Origin: an uncultured Muribaculaceae bacterium
Lineage (GTDB): Bacteria > Bacteroidota > Bacteroidia > Bacteroidales > Muribaculaceae
NCBI GenBank assembly: GCA_905233915.1
Contig: CAJOFM010000003.1
Span: forward strand, 1 to 64,000
DNA length: 64,000 bases
Reading direction: 5' to 3'
The notes beneath the pieces are model-generated. The model saw nothing but the letters and a program-made list of their open reading frames with translations. It made no database searches and was not told where the DNA came from. Below, in pieces: positions 59,230 to 64,000 of the stretch. A program made the translations under genes and the position numbers. Each line of letters opens with the position of its first letter. Within the stretch, counting starts at the first letter, position 1.

Positions 59230-62200
59230 TTATTTTCCATCGACCATGATGGACTTGCCTGCGCTGTGGGCACTCAACTGCGGAGCATATTGACACTGGA
59301 TTGTGGCAATTCCCGAGGTGAATTCACCCGGATTGGTCACCCACACGTCATAGCCGATGATGTGCGTGCCCTTGTCAAGGCTGTTCACAAACACATTGGT
59401 CTGGCTATCCTTGGTCTCTTGATAGAACCAGGTGTTGTCCTCGCTGCGGTAGCCCGAGAGTTGGTCAACGGGCTCGAAGCAGGAAGCTCGTTCATCGGTA
59501 ATGGTGACAAAGTCCATGTCTTTGTTGGCCTTGATGACCATGCGCACCTTGACCTTGTCGCCCACCTTGAACGAGGTGGTTTGATGCAGGCTGCCATCCT
59601 GGGCATACACATAGTATTCCTTGCTTATGGACACTTCTTCGATGGCTTTCTCCTTGATCTGGGTCATCGGAGCCTTGAACTGGCTATAGACGGCGCCCCA
59701 GGCAGGTCCATTGCCAGTGCGGTCAATCACGACGCTGCCGGCGGTGGTGGCAGGCAGGCTGGTGCGGAAATAGCCCACATACTGCGCCATCTTGTCCAGG
59801 ATGATGGGTTGGCCCGCCACGGTAATGGTGGGATTGGCAGCGCGTTCAAGCCACTGGCTGCCAGTGCTCAGGATGCTGTAAACGGCGTCGGCGGCTAGGC
59901 TGTAGGTGCCCCAATCGTTGCTCTGCTTCATCAGCAACATCCATTTGCGCACCAGGTTAATCTCGTCTTGGCGAGGATCAACCTCGTTCATGGCCTGCAG
60001 GATTGTGCTGGTATAGGCTATCTTGTCAAACTCCCACCAGCCGTGACTTGTCTGCAGGTTGTCCCAATACATGCCCAGGCTGGACTTAACGATGGCAAAC
60101 TGGCGGACGCTCTCGATGATGCTGCGGGCTGTCTTCTGGTAGCCGTTGCGGTTGAGCGTCATGGCATAGTAGGCTTTCTGCTTGAGTGTGATGCCTTTAT
60201 GCCAGTTCTTGTCCATGTACTTGACCGTCTTCCTGAACAGGTCGGCACTGGCGCCATTCTGCTTCACCTCGGGGAAGAGGCTGCGCGTGTAGGCATATTC
60301 GGTGAACTGTCCGTAGGGATCCTTGTTGTATTTCTTGTACTCGTTGAGCAGGCGCACGTTCTCATTGTCGTAGTAGTTGAGGGCGCGGTTTACCATTGAA
60401 GCCAGGCGGCTGTCCTCAGGCAGGTAACCCAGATGCTTGATTTCGCCGAAGAGCTCGAGTACGGTTCCTGTGGTCCACACATTGGACTTGCAGCCGGGAT
60501 AGCGGAACCAGGTGAAACCGCCGTCACCCATCTGCAGCGATTGCAGGGCGGTGATGATTTTTTCGTACTCCTTCTTGACGATGGCCTTGTCAAAGAGTTC
60601 GTTTAACTTCGACATCCTAAGCGTTTGGCGGTCAGCCTCGCGCATCCATGGGGATGCTAGCAGGGTGCCGATCTTGAGGTCTTGGTTCTTCTGCAGCATC
60701 GACACGAGGGTGCTGTCCTCGTTGTGCTCCTTCCAGTAGGTGACGGCCTCCTTGATCTGGGGCTGTGACTTGGCAACGCCCTGTGCCACTTGCAGGGCAA
60801 ACAGGCTGTGGGCGGCATGGGTGGCGATATTATACTCCTCGCTGAAGATCGTGGGCAGTGCCAGTACGCAGTACCACACGGGGTTATCGCAGTATTCCAG
60901 CGTCACGCGGGCATCCTTGGGGAACTTGGGCAACGGTTGCTCGAAGTGGCCTTGTCCTGCCTCGATATAGAACGGCTGCGTCTCGATGACAGGCGAAATG
61001 GTCGTCAGCACGGGTACCATCACCTGCTCACCGTCGCCAAAGCGGTCGTTGGCGGCCTTGATGCGGAAGCCCACCATCGCCACGGTGTCGGGCACCAGCC
61101 AATCGATGGTGACTGCCTCACTGCCGTTACCGTTGAGGGTCAAGTTGTACTTGCGGGTAGCATAAACCTCATTGGTGCGCGGGTCGAACAATTCAATCAC
61201 AGCGTCACAAGTAGTGGCTTTGTCGGTTGCATTCTGCACTGTAGCGGCGAGTTGTGCTTTGTCGCCCTGGCGCAGGAAGCGCGGCATGTTGCTGCGCACC
61301 ATCAGGGGCTTTTGGGTCAAGACTTCGGCCATCCAGGTGGAGCCCACCATCTTCTTGTCCCATGCCACAGCCTGGGTAATCCAAGTAGTGTTGAAGTTGG
61401 GCACCTCAAATTCCACGCTGATGTTGCCCTTGTCGTCGCTGGTGAGCAACGGCTGCCACAGAGCTGTCTTGACGTCACTCTCACGCAGGGCCACCTTGTC
61501 AAGATTTTTCTCATTGACTGCATTCTCCTTGCTGTCATTGACAGCTGGAGATTCAATCCCTACCTCGTTCTCGAACTTTATTGCGTCCGTGTCACGACCT
61601 TTAAGCATCTGATCATAATGTATTTCCGTTGCCTCCTCGTAGGCTACCTCATCATTCAATTGGGCGGTTGCACCGAGTGCTCCCTTCATCATCATGCGAC
61701 CACGGCCGTAACCATAGCCGAAGAAAATTTGGTTATAGGTATAAAGTATCGGCAGCAGGGGGCGGGCCTCATCAGGAATGTCGATTGATCTGCCTGTCCA
61801 GCTGGTCCAGGTGCTGTTGTGGTTGCCCAGTCGGGTTGAGTTGATGATTACAGAGCGGTAGTTGGGCCTCCAGTTACTGAAACTCCAGTCATTCCCCTCG
61901 ATGCTGGCGATGGCTTTGTCGAACATGTCGAGCAGCATTGCGCCCTGGTGGGGCTTGCCGTTTTGGTCGGTTAGGCTGAATGTCCAGCGTTCCATGTCGC
62001 CGGGCACAAGTTTGTCGCGGAACGAGGTAGCGGTGATTTTAATGGCCTCGGCCTTGTAGGGATTCCGCAGTGTGACGGTCTCTTCCCGGAGTTTGGTACC
62101 GTAGTGGGTGATGAATGTCACGTTCACATCCTTGCCTGCCTCCTTGGGTAGCTGGAAGGTAAAGTCATGCATGCCCTTGTCGTAGGTAAGCCAACCCTGA

Positions 62201-64000
62201 GCGATGACTTCATCAAATGTGCTGGCCACATAATAGATATAAGCCTTGGGCGTGGAAACGCCAATGGTGATGTGACCCACATTGTTCTTGTCCACGCTTT
62301 GCTCCAGCGGTGTGAGCCACAACGGAGTGTCCTTGACGGGCGCCGTCTTGTCGCCCTTGCGGTATAGGGTGATGACGCGTTCCACGTCAACGTCCTGCTC
62401 GCCCTCCTCAGCGTCAAGGATGTGGATTCTCAGCTTATACTGGCCTGATGGCAGACTGGTGAGGTCAATGGTCGGGTCGGCGGTGTTGAGGTTGCCCGTC
62501 TTGACGGGTTCCTTGCCATCGACGGGAATAACCTCCCACGTGCAATAAGTATTGGGATTTTCCTCGTCGGTGGTGTTGTACTTCAGCGGCAGCTTGATGG
62601 GCTTGTCGTTGAGGTAGATATCATTGTTCTCGCTGCCCAACTCAATGCCGCGGCGCGTGCCCACAATGAACGAGGTGCTCTCATCGTGGGTCTCACCAGC
62701 ATCGGTCGTGACAATTGCCACGACTTTATAGTTATAACGTGCCCAATAGAAGCGTTTGCTGGGCGTGTAGTTCTTGTTTTCCTTGAAGATCTCGGCGGGA
62801 AATTCAATGGTGAAATTGCCCTGCTCGTCAGTCATGATGGTAGTATCCATCAAGTGCTCACCTTCTCCGTTGTTTGTGCGCCACCACCACCAGGACCATT
62901 CATTTTGGATAAGTGACAGGCGCACTTCTGTGTTCTGCACGGGCAAGCCGCTGTAAGTCATTGCCTTGCCGGTGACCTTGACGGGCTGACCTGCGACATA
63001 ACTGTGACGCGCTTCAGGGAAGGTGACCTCAAACGTCGGCGTCTTGTATTCGCTCACGCCCACGTTGTGCCGTGTGAGAACGTCATATCCCTGGCCTTTT
63101 TCTTTCAGTTGGATAAAGAACAGGCCATTCATGCGGTCCTTGGGCACCAGGAAAGTGCCCTCGATGCGTCCGAATTCGTCGGTGGTCAGCGTCAGGGTAT
63201 CGATCGGTTCGTGGTTACTGTCCATGAAAAAGGCTTCTATGTCTTTGTTGGCGAGCACTTTACGGCTTTTGTCCGTAGTGTTATAGACGATAGCGGCCCA
63301 ATGGATGGTCTCGCCGGGGCGATAGACGCCCAGATCGGTATATACCTTGGCTGAATTGTTCTCGCTGCTGCGGTTGTTAAGTACGCTTGAATAAATGGGC
63401 AAGCCATAACGGTCATTACCCTTATAAGCATATAATTCCTCGCCGAAGTCAATGACGTTTTTGCCTGTGGCATCAGTACGCAAGGGTATGGTCATGGTAC
63501 CATCCGAACCTGTAGTGCCCAGCGTTTTGTCTTTCTCGTTTTTGATGGTCACGCCTGGCAGGGGTTTGCCTGTATTGATATCAACGGCAGCAATACGGTC
63601 CTTGTGGTCATTGCGGCTGATGGTGAATGTGGCGATGTCGGTCACACGCAGGATGTCATGTCTATAGACGTCAGGGTCGGCGGTCTTGCCGTCAGCAAGT
63701 TCGGGGCAGATAATGTAGGCGCCATAGGTCAACGGCGGCAAAGTGGTAACGACGTTGTTTGCGTTAAACGGCACATTACCCTGTACCTGTACGGTGTGCC
63801 GTGACACGAGTTCCATTTTGCTCTTGCTTAGGCGATATTCCTTGAGCATGTTGTCGGGGATGCGGTAAACCTCGATGGTAAACTTGTTGGCGTTATTGAC
63901 ACTGGCGGTGACGGTGATGCTGTCGCGGGAGGAGCACACCTCGGGGTAATTGAGGCTCACATGCTTGCTCTCCAATTGGGTGATGGCGTTTTTCACCTCG
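59230..64000 (-). CDS. Alpha-2-macroglobulin family protein (partial; 5' end runs past the window)
   Basis: MG2 region VYTDLGVYRPGETIHWAAIVYN; LWQPLLTSDDKGNISVEFEVPNFNTTWITQAVAWD; NPVWYCVLALPTIF. Confidence 0.9.
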   Translation of the reverse strand, partial: EVKNAITQLESKHVSLNYPEVCSSRDSITVTASVNNANKFTIEVYRIPDNMLKEYRLSKSKMELVSRHTVQVQGNVPFNANNVVTTLPPLTYGAYIICPELADGKTADPDVYRHDILRVTDIATFTISRNDHKDRIAAVDINTGKPLPGVTIKNEKDKTLGTTGSDGTMTIPLRTDATGKNVIDFGEELYAYKGNDRYGLPIYSSVLNNRSSENNSAKVYTDLGVYRPGETIHWAAIVYNTTDKSRKVLANKDIEAFFMDSNHEPIDTLTLTTDEFGRIEGTFLVPKDRMNGLFFIQLKEKGQGYDVLTRHNVGVSEYKTPTFEVTFPEARHSYVAGQPVKVTGKAMTYSGLPVQNTEVRLSLIQNEWSWWWWRTNNGEGEHLMDTTIMTDEQGNFTIEFPAEIFKENKNYTPSKRFYWARYNYKVVAIVTTDAGETHDESTSFIVGTRRGIELGSENNDIYLNDKPIKLPLKYNTTDEENPNTYCTWEVIPVDGKEPVKTGNLNTADPTIDLTSLPSGQYKLRIHILDAEEGEQDVDVERVITLYRKGDKTAPVKDTPLWLTPLEQSVDKNNVGHITIGVSTPKAYIYYVASTFDEVIAQGWLTYDKGMHDFTFQLPKEAGKDVNVTFITHYGTKLREETVTLRNPYKAEAIKITATSFRDKLVPGDMERWTFSLTDQNGKPHQGAMLLDMFDKAIASIEGNDWSFSNWRPNYRSVIINSTRLGNHNSTWTSWTGRSIDIPDEARPLLPILYTYNQIFFGYGYGRGRMMMKGALGATAQLNDEVAYEEATEIHYDQMLKGRDTDAIKFENEVGIESPAVNDSKENAVNEKNLDKVALRESDVKTALWQPLLTSDDKGNISVEFEVPNFNTTWITQAVAWDKKMVGSTWMAEVLTQKPLMVRSNMPRFLRQGDKAQLAATVQNATDKATTCDAVIELFDPRTNEVYATRKYNLTLNGNGSEAVTIDWLVPDTVAMVGFRIKAANDRFGDGEQVMVPVLTTISPVIETQPFYIEAGQGHFEQPLPKFPKDARVTLEYCDNPVWYCVLALPTIFSEEYNIATHAAHSLFALQVAQGVAKSQPQIKEAVTYWKEHNEDSTLVSMLQKNQDLKIGTLLASPWMREADRQTLRMSKLNELFDKAIVKKEYEKIITALQSLQMGDGGFTWFRYPGCKSNVWTTGTVLELFGEIKHLGYLPEDSRLASMVNRALNYYDNENVRLLNEYKKYNKDPYGQFTEYAYTRSLFPEVKQNGASADLFRKTVKYMDKNWHKGITLKQKAYYAMTLNRNGYQKTARSIIESVRQFAIVKSSLGMYWDNLQTSHGWWEFDKIAYTSTILQAMNEVDPRQDEINLVRKWMLLMKQSNDWGTYSLAADAVYSILSTGSQWLERAANPTITVAGQPIILDKMAQYVGYFRTSLPATTAGSVVIDRTGNGPAWGAVYSQFKAPMTQIKEKAIEEVSISKEYYVYAQDGSLHQTTSFKVGDKVKVRMVIKANKDMDFVTITDERASCFEPVDQLSGYRSEDNTWFYQETKDSQTNVFVNSLDKGTHIIGYDVWVTNPGEFTSGIATIQCQYAPQLSAHSAGKSIMVDGK

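Overview
A gene-dense chromosomal segment from a Bacteroidales-type genome, judged from the gene families and recurrent TAnnTTTG (-7) promoters. It opens with the 3' end of a 5S rRNA, followed by a decayed second copy of the 5S tail. A complete histidine-utilisation operon follows (ftcD-hutU-hutH-hutI, minus strand). The rest is mostly core genes: gmd-fcl, radC, ubiE/menG-type, phoH, ispH, cmk, polyprenyl synthetase, tatD, M13 peptidase, dnaB, acpP-fabF-rnc, rnz, queA, menA, pfkA and a partial alpha-2-macroglobulin. Small accessory islands are scattered between them. No CRISPR array, tRNA, transposase, integrase or phage structural genes were seen. The main leads are: (1) a probable free-standing structured RNA of about 200 nt upstream of pfkA, with its own -7 motif and terminator and two mutually exclusive pairings; (2) a NrtR-like NUDIX regulator locus with four copies of a 15-bp GTGTAA-N3-TTACAC operator, a frame-disrupted ORF and a VWA protein fused to a phage-type (A1S_2505-like) domain; (3) two unrelated AT-rich orphan genes (four-helix-bundle/S23-like and GxxExxY) each enclosed by inverted short-period repeats, plus a dispersed heptad (TTAGGNN) intergenic repeat family; (4) a single-gene AAA ATPase with a DUF4435-like domain, an UpxY/NusG-like antiterminator driving only gmd-fcl, and an A2M that appears to lack its thioester motif. 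All assignments come from reading the sequence; no database search was run.
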